Assembly: GCA_010014835.2 (NCBI GenBank)
Contig: JAAAKB020266818.1
Span: 1 to 38,106, forward strand
DNA: 38,106 bases
Direction: 5' to 3'
From: Apostichopus leukothele
Taxonomy: Eukaryota > Echinodermata > Holothuroidea > Aspidochirotida > Stichopodidae
Shown: positions 10,902 through 20,522 of the stretch, piece by piece
Numbering within the stretch: position 1 is the first letter of the stretch
Layout of the letters: the number at the start of each line of letters is the position of its first letter
Notes under the pieces: model-generated
Database searches by the model: none
Told to the model about the DNA's origin: nothing
What the model saw: the letters and a program-made list of their open reading frames with translations, nothing else
Position numbers and translations under genes: made by a program

Positions 10902-11201
10902 TTACAATGGAAAGGACGATGGGAAATTGTCCAACTTATCTATGTCAGAAGAGGCTGTTTTACTGTTCTTGACTCCTAGGAATCCTTTAAAAAGTTGTTC
11001 TGATTTGGTAATACGGTACCAGGCAACTTCTGGAGTCCAGTTCTGCAGTGTCTTGGGATGATCGTCACGGGTGTATGCTATGGACACTTTGTCAGACAAT
11101 GTTGAAGAGCTATACGGACACAAAACGTCTGATGAGACGCTTTTAACTACATGGAAATCATAACGACACTTAAAGTTGTACTGTAGTTTATTGTTAAATT
11201 T
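10902..11201 (-). CDS. Possible terminal exon of an unknown gene
   Basis: The minus-strand frame is open from a stop at 11204-11202 down to a TAA at 10902-10904. A plausible splice acceptor (aataaactacag) ends at about 11181. After it come YNFKCRYDFHVVKS, then SIAYTRDDHPKTLQNW and TPEVAWYRITKSEQLFKGF. The residue mix (W, Y, D, H, K in a balanced order) is more protein-like than most frames here. The listed first codon is TTG, so a free-standing gene is unlikely and an exon is more natural. No upstream exon was found and I do not recognise the family. It could also be a transposon relic. Confidence 0.25.
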   Translation of the reverse strand, partial: KFNNKLQYNFKCRYDFHVVKSVSSDVLCPYSSSTLSDKVSIAYTRDDHPKTLQNWTPEVAWYRITKSEQLFKGFLGVKNSKTASSDIDKLDNFPSSFPL

Positions 11202-11204
11202 TTA

Positions 11205-12722
11205 CTTGTTTTTTGTTGTTGTCACGTGAAGGGATTTAAAATTGGATTACTTACAAATGATGTAAGTGATCATCTATATATCAGGTATCAGTGTGACTGA
11301 TTAAATCATACATATATAAAATGATGTTACATTTTTCAGGAAGAAAGATGAGCTGGTTTTACATTGTTTCAGCAAAATGAAAGCAAGAAAGATGGGAATT
11401 TGTGCACATAGCTGATTTATCGCAAGATCGAACTTTATTATGCTTACGTTTTGTTTAAACATAAATTGCCAGGAAAGAGGAGAATATATAAACGCTATGC
11501 AAAAAGTAGGGGCTAGGGGTTACACACACAGCAGTGGTCTAATTCTTGCCCGGTTGAATGCCCCGCCTCCCCCCCCCCCAATGACGATGGGAGGTGGGCA
11601 TAACGAACTAAAAGAGGTCGTTAGAGTATTTTGAGTGTGAAAAAATGACTTTTCGTTCCAATCATTCTTATGACCTCTGAGCGTGGTCAGTGAAATCACT
11701 TTTAATGGTCAATGTTTCTGTGTAAGAAAATATTTAGAATGGTAATTATTTAACGCTTACTACCTGATAAACAGTCAGATAAAATGAAAAATCTGCAAAT
11801 GTGTCAACAAGATTGGAAAGTAGGGCACACTTTCAGAACAATGTATGAATTTCATTAGCTTGACAAAGTTGCGTCTCATATAATAAAACGAAAAGCACAA
11901 TGCTGAAAACTTTCAAATTTGCATTTAAAGGGACTAATAATGGGGAAATGTCTACTTAATGTTTTTCAACCTCCACCAAGAATGCCAGAAGTATTGCCGG
12001 TCATCTGAGGAATCATGTACCTTGCATGTATGCAAACTTTGTCCTAATTATGGTTCTTCAGAGAGAAAGCTTTTTAAGTTAAAAAATAAGTAAAAATAAC
12101 ACTAAGTCCCGCCCACCATGCATATTAATTAATGTCAACACTGTTAAAAGCAGAGGGAGAGAGAAAGGTGGAGAAAAGGGGAAAGAGGGAGAAAACAAAA
12201 GAGAGAGAATAAGAGGGACCATGAGCGGGGAAGATTAATAGAACAACGTAGAGAGATCTCACATGCCGCAGTGTGGAAATTGGAATATCTCATTCCCATT
12301 CATGACTAAGATAGATTTCATAGGCTTAGCGGTATATCTAAGCCTTTTGTCTCCCCCACTTTTGAAAAACTATCAACGCCGGCAGCCTATATAGAGTCAA
12401 CCTATCGGAAAGGAATGCAACTACCAAACCGTGGGCTATGTATACAGGGGCAGAAATCGAACAAAATGTTTTTTGCCTTCATTCCCTTGATTTGGCCGCT
12501 GAATTCTCTAAATAGGACCGGTTGTGTTTCAGAAAAACTGGCGACCCTGCTGTAGGCTGTAAGCTTCAAACTGGTATCACACCGTGACACCATCCTATTG
12601 TTTGTTTTGTATTACTGGCTACAGCCACAGTGCCAATGATTCAACTAGGCCACCCTAGAATTAGCTTCTAATTTGAGTGAGTTATTACCTACGTGAATAA
12701 TTTCTACCCAACGAATCAATAT
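11205..12722. other. Gene-free stretch with a C-run hairpin
   Basis: At 11558-11601 ATGCCCCGCCTCCC faces GGGAGGTGGGCAT across a C-run, an imperfect hairpin of possible transposon origin. A purine-rich tract at 12146-12218 is listed separately. No coding signal. Confidence 0.5.
12146..12218 (+). repeat. Polypurine (GA-rich) tract
   Basis: About 70 bases almost wholly A and G (gagggagagagaaagg and similar), with only a few pyrimidine interruptions. A low-complexity tract of this kind can form triplex DNA. No gene meaning is implied. Confidence 0.8.
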
Positions 12723-12975
12723 TAAGTTCTTCCTCCTCCTAAGATAAAGCCTTTTCCCAGTATTTTTAACAATTATTCATGGCTATAATCTCGGCCGATT
12801 GGATACAATTTGAAAGCTCTGAAGTCACCGTATCGTATAGCTTCCAGGGGCTTCGCCCCTGGATCCCACCAGGTTTACGCCACTGCTTGTAATCCTATTG
12901 ATGCTCATTTCATACATTTAAGCTAGTAGACTAAGTTCTTCCTCCTCCTAAGATAAAGCCTTTTCCCCAGTATTT
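12723..12975. repeat. 43-bp direct repeats flanking a hAT-like end
   Basis: A 43-44-bp sequence starting taagttcttcctcctcct lies at 12723-12765 and again at 12932-12975, differing only by one extra C. Between them is CCAGGGGC-ttc-GCCCCTGG (12844-12862) followed by a segment that on the minus strand starts CAGTGGCGTAAACC (from 12885). CAGTGGCGTA is a tip seen in many invertebrate hAT MITEs. A matching opposite tip and an 8-bp duplication were not found. Confidence 0.6.
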
Positions 12976-13321
12976 CCACATTCAGGCAGACGCAGTTGTT
13001 TCAGTAGACACTCCATAATACAATTCTTGTTTGCACACATGTGACCATGTGTAACTGTGTTCTTATTGGAAAGTGGTCCCAATGATTGAGAGATGGTGCT
13101 GTTCATTGCTCATTTTCACCAGAATTAGTGTTTTTTTGCGCCCAAAACAAATGCACCTCTTTGGAACACATTCATTAGGAATCAAATGGGGAGGCTTGAT
13201 GCCATCAAATAAACAGGTCTAAGCAGCTTAATAGTGGGGACCAGCAATTTGGTCTTATAAGGTGTTTCTCCCAACCAATACACCCTATTTATAGACCCAC
13301 ACATGCCATCACCTGTGCATA
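12976..13321. other. No gene seen
   Basis: No coding signal. The last ~60 bases resemble the sequence that precedes the family A end hairpins. Confidence 0.45.
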
Positions 13322-13347
13322 GATTCCTTTCGCCTTCCGTTAGGAAA
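13322..13347 (+). repeat. Decayed 3' end hairpin of the family A element
   Basis: GATTCCTTTCGCCTTCCG followed by TTAGGAAAT is a worn copy of the end hairpin seen intact at 15471-15497. The right arm has lost part of its pairing. Preceding tandem units are not clear, so this copy is badly truncated. Confidence 0.5.
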
Positions 13348-14031
13348 TACAAATGTACCATACAATGTCTCCTCCTTCAACATCTAAGTGTGGGGGAATT
13401 ATGACTGAGACTTGACTTGCCGATACAGCGATTTGTGCATGTTTTTGGTGTTCATTGACTGGTTTCTTAAATGTGCCATCATGTCATTTACCTTTAGCGT
13501 AAAAGTTATCAACAATTTATTTTGTTACCTCTTCTTGTTTGGGACATAAGTATGCAGTGTTCAGACTTAGTGCTACTATGATTTGAAATGTATTTGAAAG
13601 AGGAAGGGAAAAGTGCCTATTTTACAACATTTCAGTTACTGTCCAATCCACTTGCAGGATAATTACTTTTGCTAAAAGCATTGCAGTAGTTATTCACTGG
13701 ATTCACATCACTTCACATGGTACCTTGGTTTCATTGTCTCAACCTTAGCTGTTGATGTGTTGTTTGGCTTATACCTATATAGTAAGTCTTCATCACTGCT
13801 TTCATATTTGGATCAAATGACTTGTGACTGCAAAACTGATTTGTGACTTGACAACAAATGACTTGATACGACAGTGTCCCTTTGTCTTATATAGACACAT
13901 TCCTTCTGGATTTGTAGTCAGTCTATGTACAGATCTTAGGCAAGAGATTGGTTTGCATCCCAAATGAGTCAGGTAACAACATATGGTGTGCATAAAACAA
14001 ATAACATAAGTCCCCTAGGTTCTTAGATTTA
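13348..14031. other. No gene seen
   Basis: AT-rich sequence without a recognisable gene or repeat. Confidence 0.5.
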
Positions 14032-15497
14032 AACCAGAAAGCCAATTTGGTATTGTGATTCCTTGACATATAATTTCAAATAACTATCTGTCTAAATGTA
14101 GAGCGAGTGAGTTAAATCTGTCCAAGAAAAGATCAGAGAATTCTAGCGCTTATTTGTAACACTCCCTTGTGGGCATCAACCATTTCATTCACTTTTAAGG
14201 ATATTACAGCATAGAATTTTTATTTAAAAATGTTTCAACATCCAGAAAGAACAGTCTTCCCATGTGAAATCTATACGCAAAGATTTATTAGTAAATCAGC
14301 TCCTTTCATCCCTTTCATAATTGTTATTAATTAGTGAGAGCTCTGCTGACATTGTTTATACACCGTGAAATATTTCACAACTTAACCAAAGCAAAAGTCA
14401 TCTAGTATAAATCATACAGAAAAAGGCAAATTTTGAGCCCATTGACCGTGTTGACCCTGTGAGCCAAGTTTTCCACTATTTGAGATAACCTTTGATCCCT
14501 TGAAGCACAGAGGGTGAAAACTGATAAGGGCCTGCTGAGTTTCTTAGAGTGAGGGTGTTAAAGATTATCAACAGATTGAAACAAATTTCATTTCTAGGAT
14601 GACTATATGTTTTGTAGAAGACTTAAAGAGCCCCTTCAAAAAAACTAAACTGAACTGAATTTGATCAAACTATGTTCAAAATCATAGCATTGGAGAATTT
14701 AACAGGTTACTTGTAGTTTTAATTTTGGAGTTATCTTGTTTAGGTTTTCAGACTTTGATACCTTTTAGCCTCATTTGACCTTTGACCTGTACCTATTTCA
14801 GTATGGTTCTTGCACTCACCAACTGAATATACTTACTAAGTATAAAGTTCATGAAAGATGTACTTCTGGAGTTATTGTGTACACAAGATTTTCAGACTTT
14901 GACTTAAATGTTGACAGCAAATAACCTGTTGACCTCCACCAATTTCAATAAGGTTCCTCTACTCGATATTGGACATCAACAAGCCAAGCATGAGATTCAT
15001 CAAAGCTTCTCTTCTTGAGATATCATGTTTACCATGATTCAAGAGTTTGATTTCTGGTGACCTAGTATGAACTTTGATCCCAGTCAAAAACAACAGCAGA
15101 CGAGATATCAGTATGTTGCATGTACATGCCAAGTCCATCCAACTTTGTAATAGTGAGTTTTCGTGTTTACAAGTTTTTGACCTCTGGTGACCTCAAATGA
15201 CCTTTGACATTCACGTAAAACACTAAGATCATCTACTCACCAATACAAACTGCAACTTCCACTTCTTGAGATATTGTGTGAACAATATGTTCAGACTTTG
15301 ACCCGTGCTGACCTCAAATGACCTTTGACCAATATCAACAACAATCCAAAACCAGTTCTACCTAACGTGAACCTACATAAAAAATATGAAATGTACCCCA
15401 GTTATCCTTCTGAAGTACGTTAGCGTGTTGACGAGCAAGTGCCACATACAGACACACATTACATACAGTAGATTCCTTCTGCCTTCGGCAAGGAATC
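14032..15497 (+). mobile_element. Non-autonomous element with internal tandem repeats and 3' hairpin (Helentron/HINE-like), most complete copy
   Basis: The left boundary is set by shared sequence with a second copy at 26132: both begin aaccag-aagccaa and continue ttgtGATTCCTTG-CATATAAT. About 0.7 kb of non-repeated 5' sequence follows. Then come about five units that start near 14751, 14893, 15042, 15172 and 15293, with spacing of 120-150 bp. The right end is a hairpin at 15471-15497: GATTCCTT pairs with AAGGAATC, and GCC pairs with GGC around a TTC loop. The hairpin's right arm is also the inverse of the 5' GATTCCTTG. A 5' motif inversely repeated at the 3' end, a central tandem array and a terminal stem-loop are the hallmarks of Helentron-associated elements. 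Assignment to that class is inference, because no Rep/helicase is present. Confidence 0.6.
14776..15330 (-). promoter_or_regulatory. DR1-type nuclear-receptor motifs in family A units
   Basis: TGACCTTTGACCT at 14776-14788 is exactly AGGTCAAAGGTCA on the minus strand, the DR1 site known for HNF4, COUP-TF and RXR partners. TGACCTTTGACC-A at 15319-15331 and TGACCTTTGACA at 15198-15209 differ by a base or two. Binding is not shown by sequence alone. Confidence 0.4.
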
Positions 15498-15604
15498 AAA
15501 AATGCGTCTTTGTGTCATATAGTTGTCAACTGGTGACAAGTCCTCCTGGTAATACATTAGTGGGTTCATAACAACAAGCTGAAGACTGGTGATTTTAATG
15601 ACTC

Positions 15605-15637
15605 TTTATTTATTGCTTGTCTTCTTGACAGTTTATT
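15605..15637 (-). terminator. Candidate poly(A) signals for RIOK2
   Basis: TTTATT on the plus strand (AATAAA on the minus strand) occurs at 15605-15610, 15609-15614 and 15632-15637. These are the first canonical hexamers I find downstream of the RIOK2 stop. Confidence 0.35.
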
Positions 15638-15783
15638 TAATGCATTGTCATGATGTCATCCACAATATCTTGTTGCTGCTCACACCAATACAAGTATTAG
15701 AAATAAATTGATTTTCTTCTAATTGGTGTTAAAAGTTGTTCCTACCTAGGCCTCTTGTAGAATTGCCAAGAAATCAGAAATAA

Positions 15784-15953
15784 TATCTCTTTGTTAAGGT
15801 ATCATACATAGATGATTTGAGGTTCTTCTGTAGTAAATGCACAACATCTTGCTGTCAATGCACAACCCTATCTCTTTGTTAAGGTATCATACATAGATGA
15901 TTTGAGGTTCTTTTGTAGTAAATGCACAACATCTTGCTGTCAATGCACAACCC
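15784..15953. repeat. 85-bp tandem duplication
   Basis: Two adjacent 85-bp copies (15784-15868 and 15869-15953), each starting tatctctttgttaagg and ending caatgcacaaccc, differ at a single base (ttcttctg versus ttcttttg). The near identity shows a recent event. Confidence 0.95.
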
Positions 15954-16440
15954 TTCTTTGGTTGAAAGACTGCCAATCTTGACTTCTGCAATTATTCTTA
16001 ACAATAAAACAAGTGAAACATGAATAACTTCTGTGTGGGAGCAGATTTAAAAATTCCCACTATACATAAAACCATCAAGTTCAGGAAAACAGTCATTAAA
16101 TCATCATATTGTTATCTCTGAATGGGGAATGAAATATTATTTTAACCTGGCTGCTTGGAAATCTATGTTCATATTCTCAAATACTGAGGGAGGTTACTTA
16201 AATTTGACACAGGTCACAAACACCATACTTCTTGGGTGATATGCATATTATGTCAGTTCAGACCTACACCATACTTTCATGTTGATTGTGTCACAGGATA
16301 AACATGATGAGCAGTCCAATTATGATTGGCACAATCGAAATTCCTCTGAAAATATGAACTGAAATCACTCCAATCCATTGTACTGTGCTTCAGTCAAAGA
16401 AACAAGAGCTATATATTTCAGGTCCATATAGGAGCCTAGC

Positions 16441-16959
16441 TTACATCCAAGCTGTATCTATACTCTGACTAATGGTGTCTTCATTCTCTCTTCTTAATTT
16501 AGTCCACATTCCTGATTCCCCTTTCCTATTGTTATTCCTTTCAATGGCTCTTTGTTTTTGCCTTAGAGATTTCTTGACCTTCGCTCTAACTATTGACGGC
16601 TCCATGATTGTTGAATGTGATGTTTTTGAACCGATGCTTGCCGTCTCCATGTGGCTATTGATGTGTGCTACATCATCCCTGTAAGGTTTCAAATCTTTGT
16701 TTCCTAGTGACTCCAGTTCTTCCTCACTGTCACCACTAATCTCTTCAGTTACTCCTTCCGGAGCTTTTGAAAAAGGTACCGATGTTGCAGCTTCTTCATC
16801 TTCAGTTGTATGCTCTTCAGGTAAAGTTGATGGGAGTTTGTCAGATAAACTCTTCCCATTGCCTGATCCACAGGCAGCAACATCTTGGCTAGTTTGCTCT
16901 GCAGTCTCTTCTTCCTTCAGACAAAAGTCTATCTCATCTTCATCATCTTCTTTCTCATC
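16441..16959 (-). CDS. RIOK2: RIOK2 terminal exon (acidic linker and conserved C-terminal helix)
   Basis: 172 codons plus TAA (16443-16441). The exon opens after the acceptor tttaatttaatttag at 16960, whose AG forms an in-frame TAG, so coding cannot extend further without splicing. Residues 1-90 are acidic (DEKEDDEDEID, SGDSEEELESL). Residues 95-172 carry DLKPYRDD, HSTI, IVRAKVKKSLRQKQRA, RKGES and TKLRRENEDTI. Human RIOK2 ends with the same order: PFRDE, CSTI, VKQKVKRQL, QKGEA, TKQRREN, then a final Trp region. RIO kinase 2 is an atypical kinase/ATPase that drives cytoplasmic maturation of the pre-40S ribosome, and its C-terminal helix contacts the immature subunit. The protein ends in AWM. 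Plus-strand frames here are shadows. The exon starts in phase 0, which fits direct joining to 32476-32545. Confidence 0.93.
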   Translation of the reverse strand, partial: DEKEDDEDEIDFCLKEEETAEQTSQDVAACGSGNGKSLSDKLPSTLPEEHTTEDEEAATSVPFSKAPEGVTEEISGDSEEELESLGNKDLKPYRDDVAHINSHMETASIGSKTSHSTIMEPSIVRAKVKKSLRQKQRAIERNNNRKGESGMWTKLRRENEDTISQSIDTAWM

Positions 16960-17200
16960 CTAAATTAAATTAAAAAGACCAAACAAGAGCAACAAGAGTA
17001 ATAACCATTTCAATGGTGACATGTCATGTAAAGTGCAGTGAAACAGAAACACTCATGGTTTGTTTCAAAGCAGCTGTTTGAATATTTGGTTTAATTTTCT
17101 ACACTAAATCCAACAACAGTTCATTTTCATTGGCAAGACTTGGCAAATTTTATTGGAAATAATCAAGTAATAGGTACACATTTTGAAAATCTGTAAATAT

Positions 17201-17208
17201 AATATATA

Positions 17209-17245
<37 letters not shown>

Positions 17246-17246
17246 T
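17201..17246. repeat. (TA)n microsatellite
   Basis: Two TA runs separated by ttc, the longer about 26 bases, inside the long intron. Confidence 0.9.
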
Positions 17247-20200
17247 GTATTACAATCCTTACCAGTTTCAAAGACAAACACAAACTTGACAAACAAGCTT
17301 CATTGAATGATAGTCCCAGTTTACATTTGCAGATTAAAACAAACTGAAAACCATAGCTGCCTTTGAAACTGCTATTCCCATTGCTTTCTTAACACCAATG
17401 CTTGTTAAACTATTCAGTTATCCTCTATGTTAACAGGGGACTATATACATAATCATGCAACCTAACCTGTTCCTTACCTTACCCCTACACAAGACAACAA
17501 ACCTAGGCAGTGTTAAAGGTGTAGTAGGCCTAGGCTATATCACGCAGACTTATTGTTCAGATAACATGCCTGCTGAGTAATTAAGTGTGTCTAATTGCAA
17601 CTGACAAATTCATATAAAATCTTCCTTCAACAACTGGTTATTTTCAAATATCATCATCATTTCAGAGTATTCTGACAGGTAAGGAACATTTAGAATTGTA
17701 CAATGTGATAGGTGAAGATTTAACAATATCTTTCATAGATAGTGTACAGGTTAATTGCTACTTATGTGCACTGATAAGGTTTAGTGGTTGTAAGTGTTAA
17801 GTTTTACAAGCTTGGCATTAAGGTTTAATGCCACTCATTATTTGTAGTGATCAATGGAGATCTATAAGACAGAACAAATACATTTTAAGTTTGCACTATT
17901 ATAGTGTGACTTTCAACATATCTACATTAGTTATCCTTGACTATGTCGTTTTGCATTTTAGCATATATCTTCACCATCTTATCCAGTCAAATTTATGTTA
18001 CATTGGATCTTTACACTTGTTCCTTTCCAAATTGTATTATTTTCTTATGGGACTCGGTAAAATTTGATCAAACTTAGCACTTTTGGACAAGGAATTTTCT
18101 CTTTTCGCAAGAATTCCTAAGCACTCACGTGACTGCAGGTCACCCCCTTGACATCACTGTGCCGAGCCAGTTGAGGAAAATTCGCGATCAAGCTATTCAC
18201 TTCAGCACTATTACACTACGTCAATAAGACACTCTATCATACTGTTAATATCAAAATGCCAACGATTGTGTAGTATGAGGTTGCAAAAGATTTCTGAAAA
18301 CCAGACGGTTTGTAGACATTGGGGATGTGAGAAGACGTGAGAGAAGACCTACTCAACCAGCGAAGAGCTTAAACCTTTTTATTTACCTGTAAAAAGAATA
18401 ATAGGCTATACTGGATCAATAATTTTGGCACAGACCGATTAATTCCATATGTCACGCCTGTTGTAAAAGGAGTTAGTAGTTGTTATCAGTAGGCTAAAAG
18501 TATGCTTTAAAATATTTGGTATGTATGCTATATCGTTTAGGACTGTGCATTTACATTTAATGATATAAAGTTTAAATGGCCAAATTTTTGTTCTTTTAAA
18601 CGTTTAAACATGACCTTTGACCTTTACTTCTGTAAAAAAATAAGGTACATGAAATATAGGGTCAACAATCCGGTTTTTACCCTGACTGAAGTAGAAAATG
18701 CACAAAAGAGAAGTATTTTCACTGCTTCATATCATGCTGTAATTTCCAGATGCAAGAATGTTTCCTGACAATGGGTAAGGACTATCAACTGATCATATCA
18801 CAGGAATTTGGAAAAGCATCATTGTCTGTTTTTAGCATGAAAATCTCTGTAATGGAGTGTTGTTAGCCCTGTACCGTGGGTTGATTCTTATGATATATTT
18901 ATTTTTAAACAAATTCAATGATCTGTAGGATTTGGAAGAAATTTTGGGTCTTTTCAATAGAAGTAGTGGTTTCTTTTAGCAAGTGATGATCATTTTGGTA
19001 CTCAAACGTTTAAACGATTAAAAGATATTGCTAAATCTTTAAATTGAGTTTCATTCATTTAAACGTTCACACTATAAACGGCACAGCTCTTTAAAATGAT
19101 CCATGTCACTTTGTGCTCCACTACCATCCCCTTGCCTCGTAGCCCACTCCCGTTCATCTGTTGACACAAACACGTATGTATAAGCAGTATAGTCTACGCA
19201 GAGACCCTGTAAAGGTTAAGTCTCCCTAATGTTGACATATGCCTAAACTCACTAGCCACGATTGCCTTGTTAATGTGCATACTCAATTGTTTATCTTCAG
19301 CTGTGATTTACCCCATAGGTGCAGGAAAACAAGATCATAAAACAAAAGACTACACTGTACAATAGGCCCTGTGTGACTTAATTCTCTTTAGCACTACCAA
19401 TGATGAACGATATGTATTGTACTGAGACGGTAAAAGTTTTGGCATTTTATAACTTTTGAAACTCGTATTTGGACTCCTATCAGGAGCTCTTTTACCATGG
19501 TGTTCCCTTCGCTTGTGTATCTGCTTTTGTGGAGTTGTGACTTTCTGAAAGCCTAACCTAAAGGCAGCGAGACTGGGACATACCCAAAGCTTTACATTTC
19601 ATGGATTTGAATAATATTGCATCCACTGACTACAAACTAAAACACAATTAATTGCAACAACAAATGAAGAAATACCAGAGATGACTAAATATTTCACAAG
19701 GTAGGCATTTCAATTGCGGCAAGACCTCGATATCGTACGGCACAGTATGTATAGTAGTCTATAATAGCAAAGAATCTTACGAAATATGACCAGACTTTGA
19801 GGCAGCTTTTTAACCATAATTTACTTTTAATTGAAGAATTGCTATACCCAAAATGAGTTATTATTAACCAATGTGTGAACAATTGTAACAACCATTTCTT
19901 TCTCTTGTAGCTGCATGTTTATTAAAAGAGTGAAGTTAATAGAAGGTTCACTTTCTTTCTTACGAGAAGTACATGGAAAGTCCATTGTTATTGTTTCGCT
20001 GTCCACTTCGCACAAATGACGTCACACGGTGGACCTGTAGGTTCATGAGCTTTTACGCATCACATTTCTGGTCAGTGAGAATACGCTAACTTAGAAATCA
20101 AATTTCTCTAAATTACTGTCTTTCGACTAAACCGGAACCTAAGTATTGTTTGTGTACTAAAATATTTTAGTATGAGCCCAAAAAAAGAAAATTCTTTCCG

Positions 20201-20488
20201 CCTCCAGCTATGCATTTTAAGACATTTGTGGTTATAGCTAAGAAATAGTTGTATTGCATTGTCCTGGGGGTCACACCTTTGAATACTGCTAACATTTGTA
20301 ATAAAAGTATCTCTGTGAAACTCCATAGAAATATGACTGTGCAAGACTACAATAGGTACAGAAGGTCATATAGGAACCACCTATCCTAAAATAGAAAAGC
20401 TCAAAACTTGACTTTCTAAAAATATTTCTACAAATATTTGCAATCATCAATGCATTAATACTGGTCAAAATCTTTGGTCTTCAAGTAT
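17247..20488. other. Intronic stretch, no gene recognised
   Basis: Mostly AT-rich. An isolated exact DR1 motif TGACCTTTGACCT is at 18611-18623, away from any array. An E-box (CACGTG) is near 18127 and a CRE (TGACGTCA) near 20018. A weak THAP-like start at 18253 is listed separately. Confidence 0.5.
18253..18392 (+). pseudogene. Possible second THAP-like relic
   Basis: ATG at about 18256 reads MPTIV then stops. In another frame GCKRFLKTRRFVDIGDV follows at once. A single shift would place a cysteine four residues before this GC, the C-x4-C spacing of THAP domains. It needs both a frameshift and a nonsense change, and it lacks the rest of the domain, so this is tentative. Confidence 0.2.
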
Positions 20489-20522
20489 ATAGGCTGTGTA
20501 ATAGTGCTATTACACAGCCTAT
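20489..20522. repeat. 34-bp near-perfect palindrome
   Basis: ATAGGCTGTGTAATAG (20489-20504) and CTATTACACAGCCTAT (20507-20522) are exact reverse complements around a 2-base centre. It could extrude as a cruciform and may be the remains of two abutting inverted repeats. Confidence 0.95.

Larger units (their letters stand above)
15498..16440 (-). other. Probable RIOK2 3' untranslated region and downstream flank
   Basis: Lies directly after the RIOK2 stop codon on the minus strand. I see no other gene in it. It holds an 85-bp tandem duplication (15784-15953) and AATAAA signals at 15605-15637, which are the nearest obvious poly(A) signals and would give a 3' UTR of about 0.8 kb. An earlier non-canonical signal is possible. 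Confidence 0.45.

Noticed and set aside
16472-16963. Two plus-strand open frames over the RIOK2 terminal exon
   Set aside because: Antisense shadows of the coding exon. Serine runs mirror the acidic codons of RIOK2.
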